Assembly: GCA_021780935.1 (NCBI GenBank)
Contig: JAJXXT010000024.1
Coordinates: forward strand, 62,001-126,000
Length of the DNA stretch: 64,000 nucleotides
Reading direction: 5' to 3'
DNA from: Pseudomonadota bacterium
GTDB taxonomy: Bacteria > Pseudomonadota > Alphaproteobacteria > Acetobacterales > Acetobacteraceae
The number at the start of each line of letters is the position of its first letter. Position 1 is the stretch's first letter. Below are positions 17,613 through 28,833 of the stretch, piece after piece. A model generated the notes under the pieces. It saw only the letters and a list, made by a program, of their open reading frames with translations. It was not told the DNA's origin and searched no databases. A program made the translations under genes and the position numbers.

Positions 17613-18665
17613 TCATACCGTCGCGATGGGTGTTGCTGGCGAACCGACCGCGCCAGGCAGCCGCAGCGGCGGTGCGGTCAGCAGAAACCGGCTGCGCCCC
17701 GCCGCGCGCAGCCAGTCCGCCAGAGCCGTCAGATGCCACAACTCGCCGAGATAGACGCCGAGGCGGAACAGGCAATGGGCGTGCAGCGGCAGGGTGGCGC
17801 AGACATCCTCGGCGCAGGGCCGCGCGGGGTGCGCCTCCACCGCGTAGTTATCGGCGATCAGCGCCACCACGCCGCTGGCGCCGATCCAGTCGAGCAGCCT
17901 GTCATCGCGCCCGTCGAGCATCGGCGCCGAGGCAAACAGCTTCTCCCGGTCCGGCTGCTTGCCCATGCCCAGCAGCATTTCCGCAAAGCCGGTGCGAAAC
18001 AGCAGGAAATCGCCCGGCTCCACGCTCACGCCGTCCGCGGCCATGATCTGCATCAGCCGCTCATGGCCGACGATCTCAGCCGTTGGCCCGGTATGCGCCA
18101 GCAGGTCCACCAGCACGCCGCGCCCCTGCATGCAGGCGACAGCCATGTTCTCGACCCCGAGCCGGTGTGCGCCCGGCGTCCGACCGGTTTCGTGCGCCGT
18201 GGTGCCGGTCCAGGCCAGCGGCCCCACGATATCCTCGCCGGCGCGATAACCGTTGTAGAAACGATCCTCCGGCACGCCATCGCCGTCGGCGTCGAACATC
18301 TGGCCGACATGGGCGAGGCTGTCCCACTGGGTCGAATATTGCAGCGTCAGCATCACCCGGTCGTCGCAGATCACGTCGGTTGCCGTCGGGTCGTCGCAGC
18401 GCAGCGGATAGGTCATGTTCGGCACGCCGTGCTCCCGGCGCGTCGGCTCCAGCACCGGCGGGTTGCGCCGCGGGTTCAGCACGTTGCCGCCGGGGAAATC
18501 GAGCGGCAGCGAGAGGCAGAAACTCCGCCCCTCCCGCACTTCCGCAATCCCCTGCAGCACCTTCGCCGGGGTCAGCAGATTGGCCCGGCCAAGCTGGTCG
18601 TCCGGTCCCCAATCGCCCCAGGTCGAGTGCTGCGGCCGGCGCGTCCAGCGCGGGTTCGCGTCCAT
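17613..18665 (-). CDS. Cyclase family protein (kynurenine-formamidase-like hydrolase)
   Basis: This 350-aa protein belongs to the cyclase/arylformamidase family of metal-dependent hydrolases, which open cyclic or N-formyl amides. The metal-site segment STQWDSLAHVG is in the form usual for the longer bacterial subgroup; RGVLVDLLAHTG and GDFLLFRTGF follow, and the end has IADNYAVEAHP. The ATG at 18665 shares one base with the stop of the TauD-like gene (TGATG), so it is translationally coupled. Gene context suggests breakdown of an amide or imide. The substrate is not known. Confidence 0.85.
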   Translation of the reverse strand: MDANPRWTRRPQHSTWGDWGPDDQLGRANLLTPAKVLQGIAEVREGRSFCLSLPLDFPGGNVLNPRRNPPVLEPTRREHGVPNMTYPLRCDDPTATDVICDDRVMLTLQYSTQWDSLAHVGQMFDADGDGVPEDRFYNGYRAGEDIVGPLAWTGTTAHETGRTPGAHRLGVENMAVACMQGRGVLVDLLAHTGPTAEIVGHERLMQIMAADGVSVEPGDFLLFRTGFAEMLLGMGKQPDREKLFASAPMLDGRDDRLLDWIGASGVVALIADNYAVEAHPARPCAEDVCATLPLHAHCLFRLGVYLGELWHLTALADWLRAAGRSRFLLTAPPLRLPGAVGSPATPIATV

Positions 18666-19555
18666 CACGCCGCCTGCGCCAGCGTCGGGGCCACGTCGGC
18701 GACCGTCGTGCGGCGCAGCTCGCGCACCTCGTTCGCGGGATAGGCGCGGGCGCGGTGCATCGTCACGCGGTTGTCCCACATCACCACATCATGCAGCGTC
18801 CAGCGATCCGCGTGCACGCGCTCGCGCCGGGTCGCGTGTTCGGTCAAATCACGCAACAACATCCGCGCCTCCGGCACCGGCATGCCGCGGATCGCGCCGG
18901 CGTGGCTGGCAAGAAACAGCGAGAGCCGCCGCGTGACGGGATGCCGCCGCACCAGGCGCTGCGGCACTGGCTGCCAGCGCGCCCGCTCCGCCTCGGTCCA
19001 GTCCTCGAAACCGAGCGAGCCGCGGGAATAGAGCTGGCTGTGCTCGGCGACCAGGTCGCGGATTTCCGCCTGCATCGCCGCATCCAGCGTGTCCCATGCC
19101 GCCCGCATGTCGGCGAACTCGGTCTTGCCGCCGCGGCTGGTCAGCACGCGGGCCGAGAGGATGGAATATTTCGCGGGCGTCGGCTTGAAGCTGCTGTCGC
19201 TGTGCCAGAGCATGTTGCCTAGCCCGAACAGTCGCCGCCGGTCGTCGCGCGCCAGCACCTCGCCGTTCCTGCCGAGGTTGGAGATGTCGTTGAGATGCGC
19301 CTCGGCCAGCCGCCGCTCCGCGCCCTGCGCGATATCGCCGGTCGCCAGCTCCAGCTCGCCGAAGTTTTGTCCAAAGGCGAGCTGCTGCTCGTCGGTGATG
19401 GCCTGCGCCGGAAAATGCAGCACCGCATAGCGGTTCATCCCCGCCTCGATCGCGGCCAGCGTCGGCGCATCGAGTTTCCGGCGCAGATCGATGCCGGTCA
19501 CGACGCCAAAGAAATCCGGCCGCTCCAGCGGGCTCGCGGGACGAATGGCAAGCAT
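18665..19555 (-). CDS. TauD/TfdA family 2-oxoglutarate dioxygenase
   Basis: This Fe(II)/2-oxoglutarate-dependent dioxygenase is 296 aa and cytoplasmic. The iron ligands of the TauD family are visible: His and Asp in MLWHSDSSF near residue 112, and the distal His in NRVTMHRARAY near residue 265, followed by the arginine-rich ELRRTTV that binds 2-oxoglutarate. The ATG at 19555 has GGAGGA seven bases upstream and matches the family length; an upstream start would add 35 unlikely residues. It sits between the aminotransferase-fold gene and the cyclase gene and probably oxidises an intermediate of the same pathway. Confidence 0.9.
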   Translation of the reverse strand: MLAIRPASPLERPDFFGVVTGIDLRRKLDAPTLAAIEAGMNRYAVLHFPAQAITDEQQLAFGQNFGELELATGDIAQGAERRLAEAHLNDISNLGRNGEVLARDDRRRLFGLGNMLWHSDSSFKPTPAKYSILSARVLTSRGGKTEFADMRAAWDTLDAAMQAEIRDLVAEHSQLYSRGSLGFEDWTEAERARWQPVPQRLVRRHPVTRRLSLFLASHAGAIRGMPVPEARMLLRDLTEHATRRERVHADRWTLHDVVMWDNRVTMHRARAYPANEVRELRRTTVADVAPTLAQAA

Positions 19556-19578
19556 GTGCGTCCTCCGTTTTGCGCCGC

Positions 19579-20754
19579 TTATAGCACGGTCCGCAGGATC
19601 TCCCCCAGACGCTCGAAATCCGTCGCCTCGTTGTAGGCCTGGGCGGAGATGCGCAGCCACAGCGCGTCGTCCAGCGCATGCACCGGCGCGTCGCAGCCGG
19701 CATCCATCAGCCGTCCGCGCAGCGCCAGCGCCGTTTCATTCGTGCCGACGCCCGGGATACGCACCGCCGCCATGGCGCCGCACACGCCGTTGCCGTGCCC
19801 GGTCTCGGTTCCGACACGTTCCGCGAGCCGGGCCGAGGCCGCCGCCGCCATCGCCGCGTTGCGCTGCATCAGCGCCTCGCCACCAAGCGCCGCGTGAAAA
19901 TCCAGCGCCGCGCCGATCGCCAGATATGCGCTGGGGTCGATCGTGCCGGTCCAGTCGAACTCGGCGAGGAAGCCCTTATCGAGCCCGTGGCTGATCACCG
20001 CCGGATGCAATCCCGCCTGCGCCTCAGGCCGCGCATGCAGGAACGCACAGCCTTTTGGCGCAAACAGCCATTTATGCGCGTTGCCGGTGTACCAGTCGGC
20101 GCCGATGGCCGCGACATCGAGCGGTATCTGGCCGGGCGCATGCGCGCCATCCACCAGCACGCGCACGCCACGCTCGTGGCACAGCGTCACAAGCTCGCGG
20201 ATCGGCACGATGACGGCGCTCGGCGAGGTGATGTGGTCGAGCACCGCGAGGCGCGTGCGCGGGCTGATCGCGCCGGCGATGCTGGCCAGGATCGCCGCAT
20301 CGTCCGGGCGGGGCCAGGGCAGCGCGGCCTCGACCAGCCGCGCGCCGGTCCGCGCCGCGACATGGCGCGCCGTGTTGCGTACAGCGCCATAGACGTGGCT
20401 CAGCATCAGGATCTCGTCACCAGGGGCGAAATCCAGCGAGCGCAGCACCGCGTTCGCGCCGGTCGTGGCGTTCGGCACGAAGGCCAGATCCTCCGCCGCC
20501 GCGCCGACATGGACGGCAAGCCTGCCCGCCGCCTCGCGCAGCGCGCCCGGCAGCACGCGGTTGAAGAACCGCGAGGTCTGCGCCTCCATCGTCGCACGCC
20601 AGCGATCCTGCTCGCCCAGCACCACGCGCGGGGTCGCGCCATAGGAGCCATGGTTGACGGTGCAGGCACCCGGGTCGATCAGGAACGCATCGCGGATGGC
20701 CGCACCGAGCGCCGCCATGTTGCCCCGTGCTGCCATGTCGCCCAGCGCTGCCAT
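19579..20754 (-). CDS. Class V aminotransferase-fold PLP enzyme (isopenicillin N epimerase-like)
   Basis: This 391-aa PLP enzyme has the aminotransferase class V fold, closest in pattern to isopenicillin N epimerase/cysteine desulfurase-like proteins. The cofactor Lys is K228 in WYTGNAHKWLFAPKG; NHGSYGATP near residue 34, FVPNATTGANAV and VDGAHAPGQIPLD are family landmarks. The ATG at 20754 lies one base after the amidase stop. Two more in-frame ATGs follow at 18-bp steps (20736, 20718) because the N-terminus is a repeat (MAALGD, MAARGN, MAALGA). The real start could be any of the three. It is part of an operon with the amidase and TauD-like genes. Confidence 0.88.
   Translation of the reverse strand: MAALGDMAARGNMAALGAAIRDAFLIDPGACTVNHGSYGATPRVVLGEQDRWRATMEAQTSRFFNRVLPGALREAAGRLAVHVGAAAEDLAFVPNATTGANAVLRSLDFAPGDEILMLSHVYGAVRNTARHVAARTGARLVEAALPWPRPDDAAILASIAGAISPRTRLAVLDHITSPSAVIVPIRELVTLCHERGVRVLVDGAHAPGQIPLDVAAIGADWYTGNAHKWLFAPKGCAFLHARPEAQAGLHPAVISHGLDKGFLAEFDWTGTIDPSAYLAIGAALDFHAALGGEALMQRNAAMAAAASARLAERVGTETGHGNGVCGAMAAVRIPGVGTNETALALRGRLMDAGCDAPVHALDDALWLRISAQAYNEATDFERLGEILRTVL
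20718..20754 (-). repeat. 18-bp tandem repeat giving three alternative start codons
   Basis: The 5' end of the aminotransferase-like gene consists of imperfect 18-bp units starting at 20754, 20736 and 20718, each beginning ATGGC. They encode MAALGD, MAARGN and MAALGA. Conserved protein sequence begins right after the third unit. Confidence 0.75.
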
Positions 20755-20755
20755 G

Positions 20756-22135
20756 TCAGGCCGCCGGTCGCCGGCCGCGCTCGCCCAACTCCTGCTCGAC
20801 CACGTGCCCCACGCGCAGCACTGTCGGCTCCTGCCAGGCGTGCCCCACCACCTGGACGCCGACCGGCAACCCACCCTCGCCGAACCCGGCGCAGACCGTC
20901 AGCGCCGGCAGCCCGGTGAGATTGAACGGCGCCATGAACCCGGGCTTGCCCACTGCCGTCCATTTCGACACCGTCTCGATCTGCGGTGCCTCGGACTGCG
21001 CCCCCGCCACCAGCAGCACATCGAGTTCCGCCATCGCCGCGCGCGTCGCCGCCACCAACTCGCGCCGCCGCCGCAACGCCTGAATGTAGTCGGCAGCACT
21101 CATCACCGCCCCCATCGCCAGCCGCGAGCGCATGACATCGCCGTATTCATGGAAGCGTTTGGTGATCCAGGGTTCGTGCAGTGTCCACGCCTCGGCATGC
21201 AGGATCAGGCTGTTGGCCGACTGGTAGTCGATCAGCGGCGGTAGCGTCACATCGCGCACCGCGGCACCACCGCAGGCGAGCACCCGCGCCGCATCCTCCA
21301 CGGCCCGCGCACAGGCCGGCGTCACCGGATTGTCCTGCTCATGGAAACGCCTGGCCACGCCCACCCGCAACCCCTGCACGGAGCCCCCGATACCGGCCGA
21401 AAAGTCCGGCACCGGAACATCAGCACTGCCGGGGTCGAGCGGATCGTACCCGGCCATCGCCTGCAGCAGCAGCGCGCAATCCTCCGCCGTCCACGCCAGC
21501 GGTCCTGCGTGGTCGAGCGAGAATGACAGCGGCAGGATGCCGCGGCGCGAGCACCGCCCGTAGGTCGGCTTGATGCCCGCCACCCCGCACAGCGCCGCCG
21601 GCCCGCGGATCGAGCCGCCGGTATCGGAGCCCGTGCCACCCAGGATCATGCCGTCCGCCACCGCGACCCCGGTGCCGGAGGAGGAACCGGAGGGAAAGCG
21701 TGCCGGGTCCCAGGGGTTGCGTGCCGGAGGCCAGGGCAGATCGAAGCTCGGTCCGCCGATCGCGAACTCATGCGTCGCGAGCTTGCCCAGCAGCACCGTG
21801 CCGGCGCCGGCGAGCATCGCCACGGTCTGTGCGTCGGCCGCTGGCACGTGATCCGACAGCAGCCGCGAATGCGCCGTGGTCGCCAGCCCCGCGGTCTCAT
21901 AGATGTCCTTGTGGCCGATCGGAATGCCGTCGAGCGGCCCGCGCAGGGTGCGCCGCATCTGCCGCCCTTCCGCCGCGCGTGCCTCCTCCAGCGCGCGCTC
22001 CGGTGTGCGCAGGATGAAGGCGTGCAGCACCGGATCGCGCGCCTCGATCCGCGCGAGGCAGGTCTGCGCCAGTTCGACGGGTGAGAGCGTGCGTGCGGCG
22101 ATCGCGCGCGACGCCGACGCAATGGTCGGCGTCAT
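20756..22135 (-). CDS. Amidase (amidase signature family, AtzE/GatA-like)
   Basis: This 459-aa enzyme has the amidase signature. The Ser-cisSer-Lys triad is visible: K76 in GHKDIYETAG, the cis-Ser among S151-S153 in PSGSSSGTG, and nucleophile S175 in GSDTGGSIRGPA. GVAGIKPTYGR completes the signature. It hydrolyses a carboxamide; the partner gene suggests an AtzE-type role, in which amidase and a small GatC-like subunit form a complex. Its ATG overlaps the stop of the small upstream gene (ATGA), and its stop lies one base before the aminotransferase-like start. The substrate is unknown. Confidence 0.9.
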   Translation of the reverse strand: MTPTIASASRAIAARTLSPVELAQTCLARIEARDPVLHAFILRTPERALEEARAAEGRQMRRTLRGPLDGIPIGHKDIYETAGLATTAHSRLLSDHVPAADAQTVAMLAGAGTVLLGKLATHEFAIGGPSFDLPWPPARNPWDPARFPSGSSSGTGVAVADGMILGGTGSDTGGSIRGPAALCGVAGIKPTYGRCSRRGILPLSFSLDHAGPLAWTAEDCALLLQAMAGYDPLDPGSADVPVPDFSAGIGGSVQGLRVGVARRFHEQDNPVTPACARAVEDAARVLACGGAAVRDVTLPPLIDYQSANSLILHAEAWTLHEPWITKRFHEYGDVMRSRLAMGAVMSAADYIQALRRRRELVAATRAAMAELDVLLVAGAQSEAPQIETVSKWTAVGKPGFMAPFNLTGLPALTVCAGFGEGGLPVGVQVVGHAWQEPTVLRVGHVVEQELGERGRRPAA

Positions 22136-22329
22136 GCCCTGTCATCCACGCGAAAGACATGGGCGGGTTCGATCTCGCGCGGCCGCATGCCGCTGGCACG
22201 GACATTCTCCATCATCGCGGCGAAGGACTGAAACCCGCTTTGAAACAGGTCGCTTATTTCAGCGTCGGAAAGCTCCAGCCCCGCGCGGCGCAGCAGGAAG
22301 GCGAACTCGGCTTGGCTCAGGCTCGACAT
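22132..22329 (-). CDS. AtzG/GatC-like small amidase subunit
   Basis: This 65-aa protein is hidden inside a longer misleading frame. It is acidic and helical (LSQAEFAFLLRRAGLELSDA near the start) and ends in EIEPAHVFRVDDRA. The end EPAxVF resembles the tail of DUF4089/AtzG proteins, the GatC-like partners of AtzE-type amidases. Its stop overlaps the amidase start, exactly as expected for a subunit pair. The ATG at 22329 is the only good start. The assignment rests on tail similarity and position and would need a profile search. Confidence 0.65.
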   Translation of the reverse strand: MSSLSQAEFAFLLRRAGLELSDAEISDLFQSGFQSFAAMMENVRASGMRPREIEPAHVFRVDDRA

Positions 22330-22387
22330 GTCATGGCACCCCCGTTGCGTCCAGCCTGCACGCCGGGCGCGGTCCGCGCAACCGGGA

Positions 22388-23809
22388 TCAGGCGGACGTG
22401 AAGCGCGGGCGGCGGGGCTGGCCTGCAACCTCGTCCATGGCGGCAAGCAACGTCGCTGCCGTCTCGTGCCAGGAGGTCGGGCGGAACCGCGCGCGCACCT
22501 CCGCCTCCCACGCGGCGAGCCCCTCCCGATCCTCGAGCAGCGTGCGCACCGCCGCCACCGCATCGTGCAGGTTGTCGGGATCGAAATAGCGCGCGAGCGT
22601 GCCACCGGCCTCGGGCAGCGAGGAGGTGCGCGCCACCAGGCAGGGCTTGCCATGCGCCAGGGCCTCCGTCACCGGCAGACCCCAACCCTCGTAGAGCGAG
22701 GGAAACACCGTGAACAGCGCCCCGGCATAGAGCGAGTTCAGTTCGGCATCGGTCGGTGAGTCCACATGGCGGATCAAACCATCCAGCCAGTCTGCGTTGG
22801 CAAGCTGGCCCATCAGGTCGTCCGCCAGCCACCCCACGCGCCCGGCGAACACCAGGGTGGGCACACGCTCGCGCGGCAGGGCGGCGACAAGTTCGCGCCA
22901 GACACGGAACAAAATCTGATGGTTCTTGCGCGGCTCGATGGTGGAGACGAACAGCACGTAGCTGCCCGGCGCCGGCAGGTCATCGCGCTCGACCCCAGTC
23001 GGTGGCGAGCCGGAAAACCCCGTGCCGATCGGCAGCGCCGTGACGGGCGCGGGCAGCGCGAAGCCCTCCCGCATGGCAAAAATCTCGGTATCACGCGCGG
23101 TTGAGCGCGAGATCGCGAACACGCGGTCGGCAAGCGGCAGGCAGGAACGCATCCAGTTGCGGAACGTTCTCACCAGGCTCGAATGGCACCATTCCGGACG
23201 CATCACGGGGATCATGTCATAGACCAGCACGCCGACACACGCGCCGCGCCCGCGCACCGCCTCCAACCTCCGCTCATAGAACGGATACCAGGGCGAGCCG
23301 AGCAGGAGAAACAGGTCGCCGTCCTTGATCTCGTCGAGCGCGTCATCCGTGCCCGCGGCGCCGGCCGTCGCACCACCGCGCAGGTGCCGACGCAGGTATG
23401 GGCCGATGAGCTTCGCGGCCATCCACGCTGCCTCGCTGAAACCCTTCGCGGCATCACGCTGCGCCCGCAATCCGCGCATGAGGGGAAGCTGCACGGTTGC
23501 AGGGAAGCGGAACGCAAGGCGTCGCAATCGGCCACGCAACCCGGAATCCGTGGCGGTTTGCACCACCGTGGTGGTGTGCGCGCGTGGCAGGGGCCGGTCC
23601 ATTCGCCCAAAAGTCGCGCGCACCTGCGCCCATGGGATCTCCGTCAGGCGCGGCGGCGCGCGATGGCGGACGAAGCGAACATCATCGCCGCCGATCGTCA
23701 CCAGTTCGCGATAGATTTCATAGGCCAGGCGCTGAATCCCCGAGGGCCGCAAACCCGAGTCCGCGTAGGTGGACAGATCCTCGACGTCGACCCAGATGCG
23801 GCGGCTCAC
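22388..23809 (-). CDS. Family 4-like glycosyltransferase (GT-B)
   Basis: This 473-aa glycosyltransferase has the two-domain GT-B fold. The C-terminal domain begins near YVLFVSTIEPRKN and carries the nucleotide-sugar motif FPSLYEGWGLPVTEALAHGK with its E-x7-E pattern, then LPEAGGTLARYFDP. The N-terminal half has VDVEDLSTYADSG, the beginning usual for mannosyl- or rhamnosyltransferases acting on surface polysaccharides. The start is GTG at 23809 and overlaps the stop of the threonine-dehydratase-like gene (GTGA). The open frame extends much further upstream, but that part is antisense-like filler. No other polysaccharide gene is next to it. Confidence 0.87.
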   Translation of the reverse strand: MSRRIWVDVEDLSTYADSGLRPSGIQRLAYEIYRELVTIGGDDVRFVRHRAPPRLTEIPWAQVRATFGRMDRPLPRAHTTTVVQTATDSGLRGRLRRLAFRFPATVQLPLMRGLRAQRDAAKGFSEAAWMAAKLIGPYLRRHLRGGATAGAAGTDDALDEIKDGDLFLLLGSPWYPFYERRLEAVRGRGACVGVLVYDMIPVMRPEWCHSSLVRTFRNWMRSCLPLADRVFAISRSTARDTEIFAMREGFALPAPVTALPIGTGFSGSPPTGVERDDLPAPGSYVLFVSTIEPRKNHQILFRVWRELVAALPRERVPTLVFAGRVGWLADDLMGQLANADWLDGLIRHVDSPTDAELNSLYAGALFTVFPSLYEGWGLPVTEALAHGKPCLVARTSSLPEAGGTLARYFDPDNLHDAVAAVRTLLEDREGLAAWEAEVRARFRPTSWHETAATLLAAMDEVAGQPRRPRFTSA

Positions 23810-25002
23810 GCCCGCCGCACCGTGTAGCGACTCTCGAGCGCCGCGACGATTTCGCTGGCATGCGCCGAATCCCGAGCCTCGAACATCACCTCCAGCTGCG
23901 CCGCCTGCACCGAGGGCGAGGCGAACAGCCGATGATGCGAAACATCGATGATGTTGCCGCCCGCACCGCCGATGCAGCCGGCAATGTCCGCGAGCACGCC
24001 GGGCCGGTCGGGGATTTCCAGGATCAGCCGCGTCAGCCGCCCGTCGCGCAGCAGGTTGCGCAGCAGCACGTTGGCGTGGATGCGGCTGTCGATGTTGCCG
24101 CCGCAGACCGGCACCCCCACTTTCCGCCGCGCAAATCGTTCCGGAAAAGCAAGTAACGCGGCGACGCCGGCCGCCCCGGCGCCCTCGGCCACCTGCTTGG
24201 CTTCTTCGGCCAGCATCGCGATCGCGGCCTCGACGGCGCGTTCCGGAACCACCAGCACGTCGGCGACATGGGCGCGGATCGCGGCGAACGGCTTCTCGCC
24301 CACGTCGCGCACCGCGATGCCCTCGGCGATCGTCGCACCACCGACCGCGACCTTCTGTCCGGCCAGCATCTGCGCCAGGGGTGCATAGGCCGCCACCTCG
24401 ACGCCGACGATCTCGATACCCGGCTTGATGGCGCATGCGGCAACGGCGCAGCCGGCGATCAACCCGCCACCGCCCACCGGAATCGCCATCATGTCGAGCG
24501 TCGGGAAATCGGCCAGGAGCTCCAGCGCCAGGGTGCCCTGACCCGCCATGACCGCCTCGTCGTCATACGGGTGGATGAAGACCAGCCCCGCCTCGGCGGC
24601 GAGACTGTGCGCGTGCTCCGCGGCCTCGGCGAGCGTCTCGCCGTGCAGCACCACCCGCGCGCCCCAGCCCGCGGTGCGCACGACCTTGGTCGAGGGCGTG
24701 TGCCGCGGCATGACGATCGTGGCCTTGATGCCGAGCAGGCCGGCATGGCGCGCCACCGCCTGGGCGTGATTGCCCGCCGACATCGCAACGACGCCGCGAT
24801 CGCGCTCCTCGGCCGACAGCAGCGCCAGCCGGTTCGCCGCCCCCCGCTCCTTGAACGCGCCGGTCGCCTGCAGGTTATCGAGCTTGAGCACCACGTCGGC
24901 GCCGACATGGCGCGAGATCGCCGCACACGCGACCGCCGGGGTGCGCATCACGCGCCCCTCGATGCGCGCGGCCGCGGCGCGCACATCCGCAAGGGTGATC
25001 AT
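23806..25002 (-). CDS. ilvA: Threonine ammonia-lyase with ACT domain
   Basis: This PLP-dependent fold-II lyase, 398 aa, converts threonine to 2-oxobutyrate and ammonia; serine or hydroxyaspartate are possible alternatives. The PLP Lys is K51 in ATGAFKERGA, the phosphate-binding glycine loop is PVGGGGLIAG, and SAGNHAQAVA lies between them. The C-terminal ACT domain (LILEIPDRPGVLADIAGCIG) points to allosteric control. It is shorter than E. coli IlvA and more like the TdcB/catabolic subgroup. The ATG at 25002 lies seven bases after greA. The next gene, a glycosyltransferase, overlaps its stop. Confidence 0.88.
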   Translation of the reverse strand: MITLADVRAAAARIEGRVMRTPAVACAAISRHVGADVVLKLDNLQATGAFKERGAANRLALLSAEERDRGVVAMSAGNHAQAVARHAGLLGIKATIVMPRHTPSTKVVRTAGWGARVVLHGETLAEAAEHAHSLAAEAGLVFIHPYDDEAVMAGQGTLALELLADFPTLDMMAIPVGGGGLIAGCAVAACAIKPGIEIVGVEVAAYAPLAQMLAGQKVAVGGATIAEGIAVRDVGEKPFAAIRAHVADVLVVPERAVEAAIAMLAEEAKQVAEGAGAAGVAALLAFPERFARRKVGVPVCGGNIDSRIHANVLLRNLLRDGRLTRLILEIPDRPGVLADIAGCIGGAGGNIIDVSHHRLFASPSVQAAQLEVMFEARDSAHASEIVAALESRYTVRRA

Positions 25003-25009
25003 CGCCGGC

Positions 25010-25483
25010 TCAGCGATAATCGACGGCGAGAATTTCGTAGCTGCGATCGCCGCCCGGTGCCGGTACCGAAACGGTGTCGCCAACCGTCCGGCCGATCAGC
25101 GCCTTGGCGAGCGGCGAGGAGATGGAGATACGCTTCTCCTTGATGTCGGCTTCGTGCACGCCAACGATCTGGTACAGCGATTCCTGTTCCGTCTCCTCGT
25201 CCACCAGGCGGACATGCGCGCCGAATTTCACGTTCTTGCCGGAAAGGCTCGACGGGTCGATCACTTCGGCCGCCGAAACGATCTCCTCAAGCTCGGCGAT
25301 CCGCCCCTCGATGAAGCTCTGCCGCTCGCGCGCCGCATGGTACTCGGCGTTTTCCGAAAGATCGCCATGGCTGCGCGCCTCCGCGATGGCACGGATAATA
25401 GTCGGCCGTTCGACGCTCTTGAGCGTGCGAAGCTCGTCCTCCAGGCGCTGAAGTCCCGGCGCGGTCATGGGAAATTTCTGCAC
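25010..25483 (-). CDS. greA: Transcription elongation factor GreA
   Basis: GreA binds the RNA polymerase secondary channel and stimulates cleavage of backtracked transcripts. The protein is 157 aa from the GTG at 25483 ([14 protein letters not shown]), the usual length, with GAGG a few bases upstream; a TTG at 25498 and an ATG at 25468 are alternatives. The N-terminal coiled coil carries the conserved tip acids in [17 protein letters not shown]. The C-terminal FKBP-like domain includes [20 protein letters not shown]. It is downstream of carB across a 107-base gap and may have its own promoter. Confidence 0.95.
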   Translation of the reverse strand: MQKFPMTAPGLQRLEDELRTLKSVERPTIIRAIAEARSHGDLSENAEYHAARERQSFIEGRIAELEEIVSAAEVIDPSSLSGKNVKFGAHVRLVDEETEQESLYQIVGVHEADIKEKRISISSPLAKALIGRTVGDTVSVPAPGGDRSYEILAVDYR

Positions 25484-25590
25484 GTCGAACCTCGGCAACT
25501 CGCGATTGGTGGCGGGTGTTTCGTTTTATTCCCGGCGTTTCCGACAGCACCGAATGGGCCCGCGACCTTACCCCGCAAGCTGCCAGTGCG

Positions 25591-28832
<3,242 letters not shown>

Positions 28833-28833
<1 letters not shown>

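Noticed and set aside
24000..24436. N-terminal extension of the glycosyltransferase
   Set aside because: The open frame is antisense-like Arg/Gly filler over the ilvA-type gene; the true start is the overlapping GTG at 23809.
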